A stretch of DNA of 64,000 nucleotides, taken from contig OW203734.1 of assembly GCA_934045075.1 (NCBI GenBank), forward strand, positions 16,349,680 through 16,413,679. The letters are read 5' to 3'. Each line of letters starts with the position of its first letter. Position 1 is the stretch's first letter. The notes under the pieces were generated by a model, which saw only the letters and a list, made by a program, of their open reading frames with translations, was not told the DNA's origin and did no database searches. Positions 24,898 through 42,342 of the stretch are shown here, one piece after another. Origin of the DNA: Yponomeuta sedellus (lineage: Eukaryota; Arthropoda; Insecta; Lepidoptera; Yponomeutidae). The position numbers and the translations under genes were made by a program.

Positions 24898-25240
24898 AGC
24901 CGAAAGAATCAACCGTGCCAAAGTCAACGAAGTGTTATACGGCCTCGCGCACCTATCTGCGCCGAAGTAATCGATCGAGCCAAAGTCGAAGAACTTTCAT
25001 AGGGTCTCGCGCACCTATCCGCGCCGAAAGAATTTCGTGCATTCGGGTTTCCCTCGTACATAGGGCCGCGCCTCGGCGTCAAAAGAATCAGTCACACCAA
25101 GGTCAACGAAGTTTCATAAGGCTTCGGGCACCTATCCGCGCTGAAAGAATCGACTACGCCGAAGTCAACGAAGTTTCATAGGGCCTTGCGCGCCCATCCG
25201 CGCCGAAGTAATTTCTTGGATTCGCGTCGTACGAAGCTTG
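24898..25240. repeat. Minisatellite of about six diverged 61-bp units
   Basis: Units begin 'gcgccgaaagaatc' or 'gcgccgaagtaat' and end 'cgcgcacctatcc', with the shared middle 'aagtcaacgaagtttcatag'. Units differ from each other by many substitutions and some small gaps. It lies about 0.3-0.9 kb downstream of the TTLL6 end. Open frames here are not conserved between units and are not called as genes. Confidence 0.8.
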
Positions 25241-26052
25241 TAAACTTTTCTTAAAATCCTCTCTCCAGAAAAACTCTCACAAACTCCTGTCATTTATACC
25301 ATTTGACAATATTATGTACGTTTTTGAAAAACCGATTTGGCGATCATAATACGTAATAATATAACATTCCTTTGGTTTCGCGATAAATATAAATCTTAAG
25401 ATTTTTCCACTCCCTTTTGTTTTTGGTCCGAAGCAACTTTTCCGATTCAGATTCGAAGCGAAGTCTTAAATTATTGACGAATGAAATTTTTCCCGTGACA
25501 GACCTGCGCGTGGAATGCCGGGACGTGGTGATATACGAGCGGCCGGCGGGTGTCCGCCGTCGCACGCACTGATCGTGAGAATCAGTGGCGTTGATTGTGC
25601 GTGTATTGCGGGTATATAATGGAGCTGTGTACTTATCCATTCATATAAAACTTTCCGAATTGTCATAATGTGTGTGTACTTGACAGCTGGAGCGGCTTAA
25701 TAATGTGGAGACCAGTGGAGATTCTTTAATGCATAGTACAATGAAAATTACACGAATTTGTTGATTTTATTTCATTATCGCTTCACGTCCACGCTTTTTC
25801 CACACCTTCAAACTCTCGGAAATTGAGTTTTTAAAGGCGTTGCATTACAATGTCTGCATTGCGTTAAGGCTTTGTACTATAACCAATAAGAGAACTGTGT
25901 TTTTTCCTCGAGATATCCCAGGTTCGTTATTCTAATCCTAGTTTCTCAGTCGTGCGTGGGGTCTAAAAATCACTATGACCATGAGTGGGAGATTGTTTTG
26001 ACAGTTTTTGAAAAAAAAAACTATCAGTAAAAAGGATTTTTTTTCCATTGGT

Positions 26053-26470
26053 GGCGCTAGTGTTAAAGCATGGAATGCTGCGCTAGTTTTACAGCACGGC
26101 GCTAGTGTTACAGCTTAGAATGCTGCGCTAGTTTTATAGCACGGCGCTAGTGTTACAGCATGGAATGCTGCGCTAGTTTTACAGCACGACGCTAGTGTTA
26201 CAGCATGGAATGCTAGTGTTACAGCATGGAATGCTGCGCTAGTTTTACAGCACGGCGCTAATGTTACAGCATGGAATGCTGCGCTAGTTTTACAGCAAGG
26301 CGCTAGTGTTACAGCTTGGAATGCTGCGCCAGTTTTACAGGACGGCGCTAGTGTTACAGCTTGGAATGCTGCGCTAGTTTTATAGCACGGCGCTAGTGTT
26401 ACAGCATGGAATGCTGTGCTAGTTTTACAGCAAGGCGCTAGTGTTACAGCTTGGAATGCTAATGTTAACA
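26053..26470. repeat. 45-bp minisatellite, about nine units
   Basis: The unit is made of two related halves, 'gcgctagtgttacagcatgg' plus 'aatgct' and 'gcgctagttttacagcac'. It repeats head to tail with few changes and one shortened unit near 26210. The length is close to a multiple of three, so an open frame of 118 codons (FHAVTLAPCCKTSAA repeats) exists on the minus strand, but it is a by-product of the repeat. It lies between TTLL6 and Cdk7. Confidence 0.88.
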
Positions 26471-27570
26471 TTTAATTTAACTAGCTTACCCTTATAATAT
26501 GATGCTGAGCGAAACAAAGAGATGGAGGGTCTACAGGGCTAAGAGAAGTCGAAAGATTGACACAATACGATTTCCAATCGGTGATCCCGGAAAAACATAA
26601 AAAGGAGTCGGTGTCTCTACATTTTACATTGTTGTTTCAGATTAATTTGGCAGTTCAACCACCCAGTGACAACTGCCTAAAAATGGTGTTTAAAGTATAG
26701 GTCAAGAGTCGCTTTGTGTTCAACGAAGTAAAGCCCGGTCTGAGGCCTCGGCTCTTTTTAGAAAATTTATTTTATTTTAATATGACAAATGTAGGTTGTT
26801 ATTATGACGATTTTCTTTTATTTTATACGACGCTACGGATGGCCGAGTTATTGCTTTTAAGAATATTTTACTCTTAACACTGCATTACATGGTAACTTAT
26901 CTACGCTTGTAACTCCTAGCCTATCTACTGTCGAATTTAATTTTTGTACCTTTTTCTCTCGTAAATGTTGGCTAATGAAACAAATGAAACTAAAAAATAC
27001 ACAGCAATAGTATTATACAACTTTTTTATTTTACGAAACCTATATTTATTACTATTTATAGATTTAATTGTGCCGACAGAGTTTAGCATTATTATATACT
27101 CTTAACAAAATAGTTTTTTCTTTGTCAATACTGTCATACTGCATATAACTGTTGATTAAAGTCCAGCTTTCTTCATAGATTTTTTAGGTCACACATGTCG
27201 GTCCCCTTATATATCTTTAACTAAAAAACCATGTCAACCTACAAAATTGCACTTCATTTTATGATACACATAAAATCAATAAATTGATGATCAATGTACA
27301 ACCTTCCTCACATTTTCCGACACTGTTCTGACGATATATTTCAACCTGTACTGCGCTTTGAATGTTCAGTAGAAGACAAGACTGTATGATCAGTTCGCAA
27401 TTCCTTTCGCTACCTGCCCGGTTTGTCGACCACTATAAATTCATCAATAACGTACTTCAAAACGCATTAATCAGTCATCACCTGTTTAAGAAATCTCAAT
27501 TCAACTAAACTGCCATCTTGGCAAAGTTCGCTAGGGGCTAATAGAACTCTCACTTAAATGTACCTGTCAT

Positions 27571-33473
<5,903 letters not shown>

Positions 33474-34587
33474 TTTGCTGGAGCTGTTTTCACGCAGGTT
33501 TGTTTGTAGCTATTAATTACGAGCACATCCTGCTATAACTTCATGTTACAAATCACAATTTACGTTACTCTCACTCACAAAACAGCCCGAAAAGAAATAC
33601 AACAGGCGAGCAAGCAACAGCAGGCAGTTTCAAAATTTCAAAATTATTTGACGCAAGACGATTGACGTTGATTTGTTTTTTTTTTTTTTTTAGTTCGTCC
33701 CGCAAGGAACCGGCTAAGGTCTTAGACCATGCTGCCACGTCTTTGGTATGACGTTGATTTGATTCGATTGATTGACATTGCTCACGTTGTGTTTTTTTTT
33801 GTAACAGATTAAATGGTTTAACCATAGAGGTCTCTAAAGTGACAGATTGTGAAGAGAGGCTACTCAGACGCAGATGATTACTCGAGTTATTATATGTGCG
33901 CCAACCAAGAAGTGGTTAAAACATCCTTGGCACCAACTTGTAAACATGTTTTGTTTTTAAGCCGGTTGAAATTTCGATTCGAAATATCAATCCATATAAC
34001 ACACAATACGTATTTTCTGTTCAGTTGAAAGACAATAGCTATACAGGTGGTCCAAACGGTAACTTAAAAAAAAATATATTATTATATGCGTGTAAGATCA
34101 ATTCAAGAGGATTATTATGTCAAAAAAATTAAAAAACTTAATTTTATGAGCCAAATAAAGATATTTCTAAAAACGTGAAAAAATTTCAAAGTAAAATATT
34201 TCACAAAAGAACATTAAAAAAATAATATCTCCCAAACTACTTTAATATCGGTCAACATAAATGGGGTATTATGGAGACCCCTGGATGTGAGAAAACATTT
34301 TTTTTTTTGGTACGTTTAGAGCAACCTGTAGAATTCAGACCTTTTTTCAAAGAATATGGACCCCTAAACCCTACAGTAGTCGCGCTGTATATATAAGCGT
34401 TTCTGGTCACGTGGATTACATATGTAGGCCAATTTATAAGTAACAAAAAACAAGTTGTATCCTTTTTATTATTTATTATTCAGTCTTTAATGTTTAAATT
34501 CAAGCTTTTTCTTCAAAAAAAACGTTACAAACAAAATATATACCTCCTCTGGCTTACAAAAAAAATTAAAAACGAAAACGTCATCAT

Positions 34588-34959
34588 CTAAAAAGATTCC
34601 TGCGATGAAGTTTTCCCACGAGCATTTCCTTTGGGACCAGGAGGCGTAAACGCAATATTATGCCGTCTAGTCCGCCCTCTTGTGGAAGGAGGCGATTTCT
34701 CCCAGGCAGTGACGTCAACGCCAGTGTAATAATCTGTGGGCCTATTCCTCTGAGCTGGTGGTGGTTCGTCATCGGAGTTTGAACTGTGTTCCGAATGCTC
34801 ACCTGGAATATCGCCCTCCTGCTCCGACTCAGACTGGTGTTTTTGCTCCTCAACATGATCTTCTTCATTATCGGAGCTCGAATTATCCTCACAGATATTA
34901 TCCTGGGCATCCTCCTCGTGTAACCATGCTTCAATTTGAGATAACTGTCTATTGTCCAT
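34588..34959 (-). pseudogene. piggyBac-like transposase, N-terminal remnant (123 residues)
   Basis: The frame starts at an ATG (MDNRQLSQIEAWLHEEDAQD) and is acidic and Ser/Glu-rich for about 75 residues, as in piggyBac transposase N-termini. It then reaches TDYYTGVDVTAWEKSPPSTR, GRTRRHNIAF and PPGPKGNARG, a segment like the start of the DDE_Tnp_1_7 domain. It then stops, so the catalytic Asp triad is absent. Transposition is impossible; expression is unknown. A domesticated short protein is conceivable but unsupported. Confidence 0.6.
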
Positions 34960-34984
34960 GTTTACCTGAAATATAACAACGTTT

Positions 34985-35739
34985 TGATCGTCTCGTAGCT
35001 ATAATAATAATAAAAGCTTGACCAAATGTTCTTTATAAAAATTCATCGTTTTTATTCGTTCGAATCAGAAAATTAAGTGACATACATATTCACAAAAAAA
35101 CGTTGCCAAGCAACTAGAAAAGGTCAATCAAAAAATATAAATCTACTTGCAACAAAAAGACTCTATATCCTCATATGCATAGTAGTCGTGCATCCCAGCA
35201 CAGCTCACTGACGCGGACCTTTGTAATAGGAACGGGTGGCGTCGAGCCGTCAGGCTGGCGGACCATTTCTGGAGGAGGTGGGTGCGGGAGTACCTGCCAA
35301 GTCTGCCCCCCCGGCGTGTTCGCGGTGCCGCAGAGCCAACTGTAAAGGTCGGCGATCCTGTTTTGGTTGCAGACGGGAACCTGCCACGAGGGACCTGGCC
35401 ACGGGGAGTGGTTGCGGCGCTGTTTCCGGGCCGCGACGGGATCATCAGAGTGGTGGATGTGAGGACCTCCGCGGGTACTTTGCGCCGGCCGCTCAAAAAG
35501 ATCATTCTACTTTGAAAAAAAGGGGAGAGTGTGCACGACTACTATGCATATGAGGATATAGAGTCTTTTTGTTGCAAGTAGATTTATATTTTTTCATTGA
35601 CCTTTTCTAGTTGCTTGGCAACGTTTTTTGGTGAATATGTATGTCACTTAATTTTCTGATTCGAACGAATAAAAACGATGAAATTTTATAAAGAACATTT
35701 GGTCAAGCTTTTATTATTATTATAGCTACGAGACGATCA
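34985..35739 (+). mobile_element. BEL/Pao retrotransposon remnant with head-to-head LTRs
   Basis: Two 208-bp copies of one sequence face each other: 34985-35192 (inverted, ends in 'gtagtcgtgca') and 35532-35739 (starts 'tgcacgactac', ends 'gagacgatca'). Between them, plus-strand 35198-35515 encodes the end of a BEL/Pao polyprotein: ADHFWRRWVREYLPSL, then VKVGDPVLVADGNLPRGTWP and GRDGIIRVVDVRTSAGTLRR, matching the DUF5641 domain typical of these elements. The stop and a 'ggggaga' run precede the right LTR, as usual. Normal LTRs are direct, so this copy is rearranged. Protease, RT, RNase H and integrase are all missing. Confidence 0.75.
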
Positions 35740-36870
35740 AAAACGTATTATATATTTTTTAAGTATTTTTCTAAAAAGGCAGTATTTCTGAATCTTTTAT
35801 AATATTGTATTACACTACATACAAGAAAAATGAAGTCTAATAAAACAAATAGGTTAGCCAAAAGAACTGTAGATTACACATGTAGACCACCAAGTTGGCA
35901 GCTCTCCTGTGACTCAACAGCACGCGACCGACGACGTCCGCGCAACACTAAGTGCATGCGCAATGTATCTGTCTTCAACTACACTCAGCGTCGAAAGGAT
36001 CACTTTAACAGATTTAATTTGTTTCAAGGTCTTGTACGCGTGGATTACATATGTAATCCACGCGACCACTCTAGGGTTAAGCCCTATTTTTTTGTATTGC
36101 ACACGTTGACTTTGTAATCTCAAGAAATGTTGATGTGCATGAAGTAGTTTATAATAAAAAATATTGAGATGATCTTTTTGAACAATGTGTAAAGTTTTGG
36201 AAGAAAAATATTTTTGACAAAAATAATAAAATAACTTTGTCCTAATGTAATATAGTTTTATTAAAACTCTATAAACATTTTTTTCGCATTTTAACGTCTT
36301 CTGGAATTATAAAAAACAACTTCCAGCGAATTAGTAGTTGTATTTTTACATTTAGGCACAACACATGATTTCCTAGTATTTGGATTGGACATTTTTAAAA
36401 GTATTTAGGTATAATTTCGACGGCACGGGCGCGCGACTGCGAGCGGACAGAATGAGCCAGACTGAGCGTGTTGTGCGATGACGTCACAGCGTAACCGGCG
36501 GCCGGTCTTACGGTTACAACTTGTTTTACTTCTAAATATCGAAGTAATTCTTTCACTAGTATTTTTTATTTTTGACAGAATATGTAGTGCTAATAATCAA
36601 AATTAGTTAACATTCTTCATTCCGACAAGGAACTACTATTGTATGTAGCCGCCCAATTTTATTTACTTTTCACGTTTCAGCTGAACTACTGTACTACTTA
36701 CACGCCAAAAAGCTGCTTTCGGTAGAGCGCAAGCAAAGCTTCTTTACGTTTACTTACACACATATTTATTACACCAAGTGCACCCTCTCCTACACAACAC
36801 AAGAAAACACCCGGAAGATGTACCTACACAAAGGTTTAACCGTGTAAGCATCGGGTTGTGAATGCACCTA

Positions 36871-37102
36871 TACAGTCAATTTATTCTTACTTGTCCAATT
36901 TAGTAAACAAGATTCTAACCTTAAAATTGAGATTAGATGCCTAAACTAAACATTTTCTCGCAAATTCATGAACTATGCTTATAAAATTGGCAGCGTGTTA
37001 TCTAAAAGAGTGTTCCAGGTTACTTCATTTATGGAAATATGTCAGTTTTGGACTAAAGAATCTTGTTTACTAAATTGGACAAGTAAGAATAAATAGACTG
37101 TA
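36871..37102. mobile_element. mariner/Tc1-type MITE with 44-bp terminal inverted repeats
   Basis: The left end 'tacagtcaatttattcttac' is mirrored at the right end ('gtaagaataaatagactgta') over about 44 bp with one visible mismatch. TA at both borders fits a TA target duplication, and the CAGT-like terminus fits Tc1/mariner elements. The centre is non-coding. It sits about 150 bp upstream of the I-clade LINE. Confidence 0.75.
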
Positions 37103-37443
37103 CAGAATACTCTGTATAAAAAAAATAAAACGTCAAATAACGCGAACTAAATATGTGATGTGTTTAAGTTATAGGTGTTCTGTGGTTTATGTTGCCGGGA
37201 TGTATGTAGTGTAGTCTGTGGTTGCAGGACGGAAACGAATTATTTTACGAGAAAAGCGCGGGAAACGTTTAATTAGGCGGGCGTATTTTTTTGGTGAAGA
37301 ATTTCAAAATTATTTTAAAATAGGATTTTAAGATCAGTTCCTTATATTTTTGTAATATATTGTAGATTAGTGTTTCTTTTATAGTTTTTGTATATACTTT
37401 CTGTACTTCTGGTAAGTTTTATTGTTATTTTTTGACTGGTTCT

Positions 37444-39033
37444 ATGGAGGAGCCGCCCGATCCGGGGGGCACAGTCCCCTCGGTCGGCGTTAATATAACT
37501 ATCCCTAGTATCACAATAAATAATGAATCCACTGGAATGGACACTGACGGATCCATTAGATCCGAAAAAAGAAAAAGGACAAGGGCGCAGCGCAAGGTCT
37601 GCAGACATTGTAATAAAAGAAGGAAGCACGGTTCAGGTTCAGATAAGGTTAATGTATGTGGATTTGATAGCGACGACAATAAAAAAACGACTATTTGTGC
37701 AATGCCGGATTCACAAGAAGCTGCGTCCTATGTGGACGCAGGTTCTTCTGTGTCGCATGTTTCAGCATTACCTGTGACTCTGCCTCTTCAGTCTCCTCAG
37801 GTTGGCAGGACTCTGTACGAATCGACTGATGCCTCCCCGTACATAATCCATCTTCAAAAAAGTTCGACTGAGGATTTACCTTCTCCCACTCTCCACCCAG
37901 TATCGTTTGGTCATTATATGAAAAGACGAGGATTTAAAAATGTTATTAACGGTAGTGTTAAACGACTGAGCAGAAGCAAATTGAGCATTTCATTTTCGGA
38001 CTTTAATGACGCTAATTTGTTCTTGTTGGACCCTGATTTAACTAAAAATAATTTCAAGGCTTTCATCCCATCTTTTAACATCACAAGGATGGGAGTTGTC
38101 AGGGGAGTCCCAGCAGAGTGGACACCTGAAGAGGTTCTTGACAATATTTCTGTGCCAATTGGTTGTGGTAAAGTACTGAAAATTAGAAGGTTTAATTACA
38201 AAATACATGGGCCAACCCCTACATGGAAACCCTCACAGACTGTTGTGTTAACATTTGATGGTCAGGTGTTGCCTAAAAGAGTATTTCTGTGCTACAATGC
38301 TCTACCTGTAGAGCTCTATTCATACCCTACGGTGCAATGTTTTAATTGTTGCCGCTTTGGCCATACGAAGACAAAGTGTAATTCTGCACCAAGGTGTTAT
38401 AAGTGTGGCCAGAGTCACTCAGGTGACTCCTGTCATATAGAAAATGATGATGCAGTGTGTTTGTCATGTAGTGGAAGTCATTTCGCCACAAACAAGTCCT
38501 GTCCAGAATACGAACGGCAGACCCGGGTAAAACTTTATATGGCACAAAATTGTGTCTCATACTCGGAAGCGATTAAGTTACATCCTCCAGTGAATAAGTC
38601 CTACAGTGATGTATTATCCACTGCACCAACATCTAATTCCTCTTCTCATTTCCTTCCATCGTCAATACCATCTCTTCAAAAAATTAACTCAAATTCACAT
38701 AAAAAAACGGTCTTTCGTAAACCGTCTACCCCAAAAACGTCGTCTACAGGATACGATCGCGCCGTCCATAGATCTCTTACTTCTGATTATGATCCTCCAT
38801 CTCCTTCAAATGGCTGTGCCCTACAAGATAAAGTCAAGGACTCCGGGGAAAACAATACGAATATATTAGAATTGATTTCAAGTTTAATTCAATTAATTTC
38901 AAAATCTTTCACTAACAGTAATAACTCATTACCGTCCAACGCTGCCTCTATTATCCAAATTATAAATTCTTTAACCAAAAATGGCCAACTTAGGCAAGAT
39001 CCTGCAGTGGAATTGCCGAAGCATAACAAGTAA
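37444..39033 (+). CDS. I-clade LINE ORF1, gag-like nucleic-acid-binding protein
   Basis: The first ATG of the frame (MEEPPDPGGTVPSVGVNIT) gives about 529 residues. A basic segment (SEKRKRTRAQRKVCRHCNKR) lies near the N-terminus. A central RRM-like or gag region (GFKNVINGSVKRLSRSKL) follows. Then come zinc knuckles: CFNCCRFGHTKTKC, CYKCGQSHSGDSC and CLSCSGSHFATNKSC. The tail is Ser/Pro-rich. Such proteins package the element RNA. The frame is intact. Its last 53 bases overlap ORF2 in another frame. Confidence 0.85.
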   Translation: MEEPPDPGGTVPSVGVNITIPSITINNESTGMDTDGSIRSEKRKRTRAQRKVCRHCNKRRKHGSGSDKVNVCGFDSDDNKKTTICAMPDSQEAASYVDAGSSVSHVSALPVTLPLQSPQVGRTLYESTDASPYIIHLQKSSTEDLPSPTLHPVSFGHYMKRRGFKNVINGSVKRLSRSKLSISFSDFNDANLFLLDPDLTKNNFKAFIPSFNITRMGVVRGVPAEWTPEEVLDNISVPIGCGKVLKIRRFNYKIHGPTPTWKPSQTVVLTFDGQVLPKRVFLCYNALPVELYSYPTVQCFNCCRFGHTKTKCNSAPRCYKCGQSHSGDSCHIENDDAVCLSCSGSHFATNKSCPEYERQTRVKLYMAQNCVSYSEAIKLHPPVNKSYSDVLSTAPTSNSSSHFLPSSIPSLQKINSNSHKKTVFRKPSTPKTSSTGYDRAVHRSLTSDYDPPSPSNGCALQDKVKDSGENNTNILELISSLIQLISKSFTNSNNSLPSNAASIIQIINSLTKNGQLRQDPAVELPKHNK

Positions 39034-41127
39034 AAAGTCTGACCTGATTTATTTACTTAATAAGTACAAACCCTCTATATTTACTCTTTCAGAGACATGG
39101 TTGAAGCCAGGGTTTTCTTTTAAAACCACTGGTTATGCCTGTCTTCGAGAAGACAGAGATGATGGGTATGGTGGAGTGGCCATTCTCATCAATAAGTCAT
39201 TCTCATTTTCTTCTTATCCACTCCCTTCTCACAGCAACGACATTTCTATTGTTGCTGCTATTGTAAATAATATTTGTATAGTTGCTGTATATTTTTCTCG
39301 ACCATCTGTAAATATTTTAAGAGAAATTAGTAATATAATTAGTATTCTCCCAAAACCGTTTTTGGTGATGGGAGACTTTAACTGTCAACATCAAGCATGG
39401 GGTAGTTCTTTTACTTCTTGCTATGGGGAACAATTACTAGACATCATTCAGTCTAATAATCTTTGTATTTTAAATAATTGTTTACCAACCCGTCATACTA
39501 AGCCTGATGAAGGAATTAGTGCCCCTGATTTAACTTTTTGCTCTCCGAATCTTGCTTTGTCTTTAAATTGGTATCCTCTTCCCTCATCGTATGGCAGTGA
39601 TCATTTTCCTTTAGTTATTTCATTTCCAAATAGTAAACCTTGTGTTTCAACATTTAAACCCCGTATTAAGCATAGGTTAAGTAATGCAGATTGGACTTCT
39701 TTTAGGGAATGTGTGGAGCTAAAGGTCAGAGATTGTGAATCTCTATGTAGCTCAGATGCTGAGATGTTTGCTAAGCTTTTGATGGAGGCTGCTGATCAGA
39801 CATTTCCTCTTAAAAATGGTGCTTCTGGCAAAATCCCTTCTCCTCCTTGGTGGGATGCAGAGTGTTCAGGGGCTGTAAAACAGAGAAAGATAGCTGAAAA
39901 AATGTATTGTGATGAAATGACACCAGAGAATTTTGACACTTATTTGGAAGTATCTCGAATTACTAAAAAACTTTTGAAACAGAAAAAATATGAAGGTTGG
40001 CAAAAATTTTGTACTTCTATTTCACCGAATACTCCTCCATCTGCTGTTTGGAAAAACATAAAAAGGTTTAGGTCAGCCTTCAATAATTCTAACACTCCCA
40101 AAATGTCCCTTTCCCTAGCTGATGAGTTTATGGACCACCTAGCCCCTCCCTCTGTTCCAGAACTAAAATCTATTTCTCCCGGTTGTCATATTGCACATAG
40201 TCGGTCTGATTTAAACTCTCCTTTCACCTTAGAGGAATTAAAAGGGATCCTCTCTCATGCTAGGGATTCTGCACCAGGAGTAGATGGTATTCCTTATTCT
40301 TTCATAGTTAATCTTAGTGATTCTACTCTACTAACTTACCTAGAATTAATTAACTCCATTGTTGTTTCAGGTAATATTCCTCTCTCCTGGAAATCCCAAA
40401 CCATTATTCCAATTTTAAAATCTAATAAGCCTTCTGCTGACCCTTCTTCTTACAGACCCATTGCTCTATCCTCTGTTCTAGTTAAAATTGCTGAATACCT
40501 TGTCAAAATTCGTCTTGAGTGGTTCATTGAGAGCAACAATCTTTTATCTCCTTCCCAGTATGGGTTTAGAAAGGGGAGAGGTACTATAGACAGTCTAAGT
40601 GTCTTCACAACTGATATTCGTCTAGCTTTCTCTAATAATAATTCAGTTCTTGCAGCATTTCTTGATATCCGTGCTGCCTACGACAGTGTTCTTGTGTCAG
40701 TACTGGAACAAAAACTTCATTTATTAAATGTTCCCAACATCCTTGTAAATTTTATTGTAAATATCCTTTCAGAAAGGATCATTAATGTGTATATAGATGA
40801 TAATAAAATATCTAGATTAGTTTGGAGAGGTTTACCACAAGGCTCGGTTCTCTCTCCCTTATTGTACAATATAGATAAGATAAGATAAGATAAGATAAAG
40901 ATTTATTCACATAAAAATTGTACAAGTTATTTTGTGAAGTCCCTGATCTCTGAGCTAGGTAAATACCTGTGTTACAAAGATCAGTGCCCTCTCCCAATTT
41001 AGATGATACGTGGTAGTACATAATTACAAGACACTAAAAAACAATCAGCATAAAAAAAAAATATAATAATAAATTAGCCAACAAAAATAAAAAATAGATA
41101 ACATAACAACATAGTTTATGTAAGGGT

Positions 41128-41150
41128 GTATTTGTGTGTGTGTGTGTGTG

Positions 41151-41185
<35 letters not shown>

Positions 41186-41236
41186 GTGTGTGTGTGTGTG
41201 TCTGTGTATATGTGTGTGTCTGTGTGTGAGAGAAAG
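41128..41236. repeat. (GT)n-rich microsatellite in the nested LINE 3' UTR
   Basis: About 105 bp of GT dinucleotides with GAG and CT interruptions (tgtgagggtgtgtg, twice) lie between the RT stop and the TTATC tail. The VCVCV and HTHTH frames are repeat artefacts. Confidence 0.9.
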
Positions 41237-41268
41237 AATGTATTGGACACAGTAAAAACACTTCAAGT

Positions 41269-42342
41269 TCACGAATATATAGATCTCAAGAGGTCCTCGG
41301 TATCAGAGTAAGACAACTGTAACAAATATGCCTTCAGAGTGATTTTGCACTGGTATGAGTTCATATTACGGATGTCTAGGATTTTGTTTATTTTATTATA
41401 GAGCATGCTCCCCAAGATGTTATAATTTTGACTTGCAAATTTTGTTCTATGTTTTTCAACAGGGAAGACATTATATCTTCTAGCTCTTTTTTCATTGTTA
41501 CGTGGGGATACATGTTTATGTTTTCGTAAAATGCATCGAAAGATGTATAGCTGCCGGACTGTCAGTACTTTGCAATCATCATACAGGAGGTGCGTGCGAT
41601 ATCTGATAGGCTTTGATAGCATGACTTTTAAGACAGCTCTTTGAGCACGCTCTATTCCCAGAAATGTTGATTTGCCTGACCCTCCCCAAACAGTAATGCA
41701 GTAAGTGAGAAGTGATTCAGCTAAGGCCTTATATACTGATATCAGAGTGTCTAAATCTGCCACTCGACGAAGGCTCCTGACAACGGCCATAATCTTTCTT
41801 ACCCTACCTTTCAAGATATTTATATGTGGAGCCCAGCTAAGTTTTTCGTCTATAATGACACCCAAATATTTGGTTTGTGACACTTTGGATAAGGAAAGAC
41901 AGTTACAGTGTAGTACGCCTCCACATCCATGCGCTATAATGGGAAAATTTGGGATGGATTGCGTTCCACTAATAGAAAATGTCAAATATTGCGATTTTGC
42001 TATATTTAGTGTCAATTTATTGAGAGAAAGCCACTCCATAATAGTTTCAAGACATTTTTCAGCATTGACTCTCGCACTCTCCCAGGTAAAACCATCTACC
42101 AGGAGGGCCGTATCATCAGCATAAGTAAAGATTTTGCAGTTTGGGAGCGTTAATTGGCACAGCTCATTTATGTATATCTGAAAAAGGGTCGGCCCGAGTA
42201 TACTGCCTTGCGGCACACCGTAATTCAAGTCCTGTTCGTCACTGACAAAACTGTCAATCTTTACATGCTGAGTTCTATTTTTTAAGTAGTCATGGAAAAT
42301 GTCGAGATTACGAATACCAATTAGTTCCATTTTCTTCAGCAA
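41269..42342 (-). CDS. Nested LINE reverse transcriptase, C-terminal fragment (about 357 residues)
   Basis: The frame begins after RT motif A and contains NYGVPQGSILGPTLFQIYIN (motif B) and IFTYADDTALLVDG (motif C), then KYLGVIIDEKLSWAPHI and a thumb region (LDTLISVYKALAESLLTYC). There is no RNase H. The endonuclease and fingers are missing because of 5' truncation, so it is not functional. The frame has no internal stop, which suggests a young copy. Confidence 0.82.
   Translation of the reverse strand: MLKKMELIGIRNLDIFHDYLKNRTQHVKIDSFVSDEQDLNYGVPQGSILGPTLFQIYINELCQLTLPNCKIFTYADDTALLVDGFTWESARVNAEKCLETIMEWLSLNKLTLNIAKSQYLTFSISGTQSIPNFPIIAHGCGGVLHCNCLSLSKVSQTKYLGVIIDEKLSWAPHINILKGRVRKIMAVVRSLRRVADLDTLISVYKALAESLLTYCITVWGGSGKSTFLGIERAQRAVLKVMLSKPIRYRTHLLYDDCKVLTVRQLYIFRCILRKHKHVSPRNNEKRARRYNVFPVEKHRTKFASQNYNILGSMLYNKINKILDIRNMNSYQCKITLKAYLLQLSYSDTEDLLRSIYS

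Larger units (their letters stand above)
34379..36076. mobile_element. Decayed piggyBac-like element
   Basis: The left end 'ccctacagtagtcgcg' matches the inverted right end (ending 'cgcgaccactctaggg') at 14 of 16 bases, and the right end abuts TTAA, the piggyBac target. On the left the target reads TAAA, suggesting one mutation. Subterminal 'gtggattacatatgta' motifs occur inside both ends. The element holds a piggyBac-like N-terminal frame (34588-34959, minus) and is interrupted by a BEL/Pao remnant. Confidence 0.6.

Noticed and set aside
25344..25666. Two overlapping minus-strand frames of about 66-98 codons
   Set aside because: No domain, no splice partners, and no support beyond chance in a moderately GC-rich patch.
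24898..26470. CRISPR-like repeat arrays
   Set aside because: Units are contiguous without unique spacers, in a eukaryotic genome; they are minisatellites.
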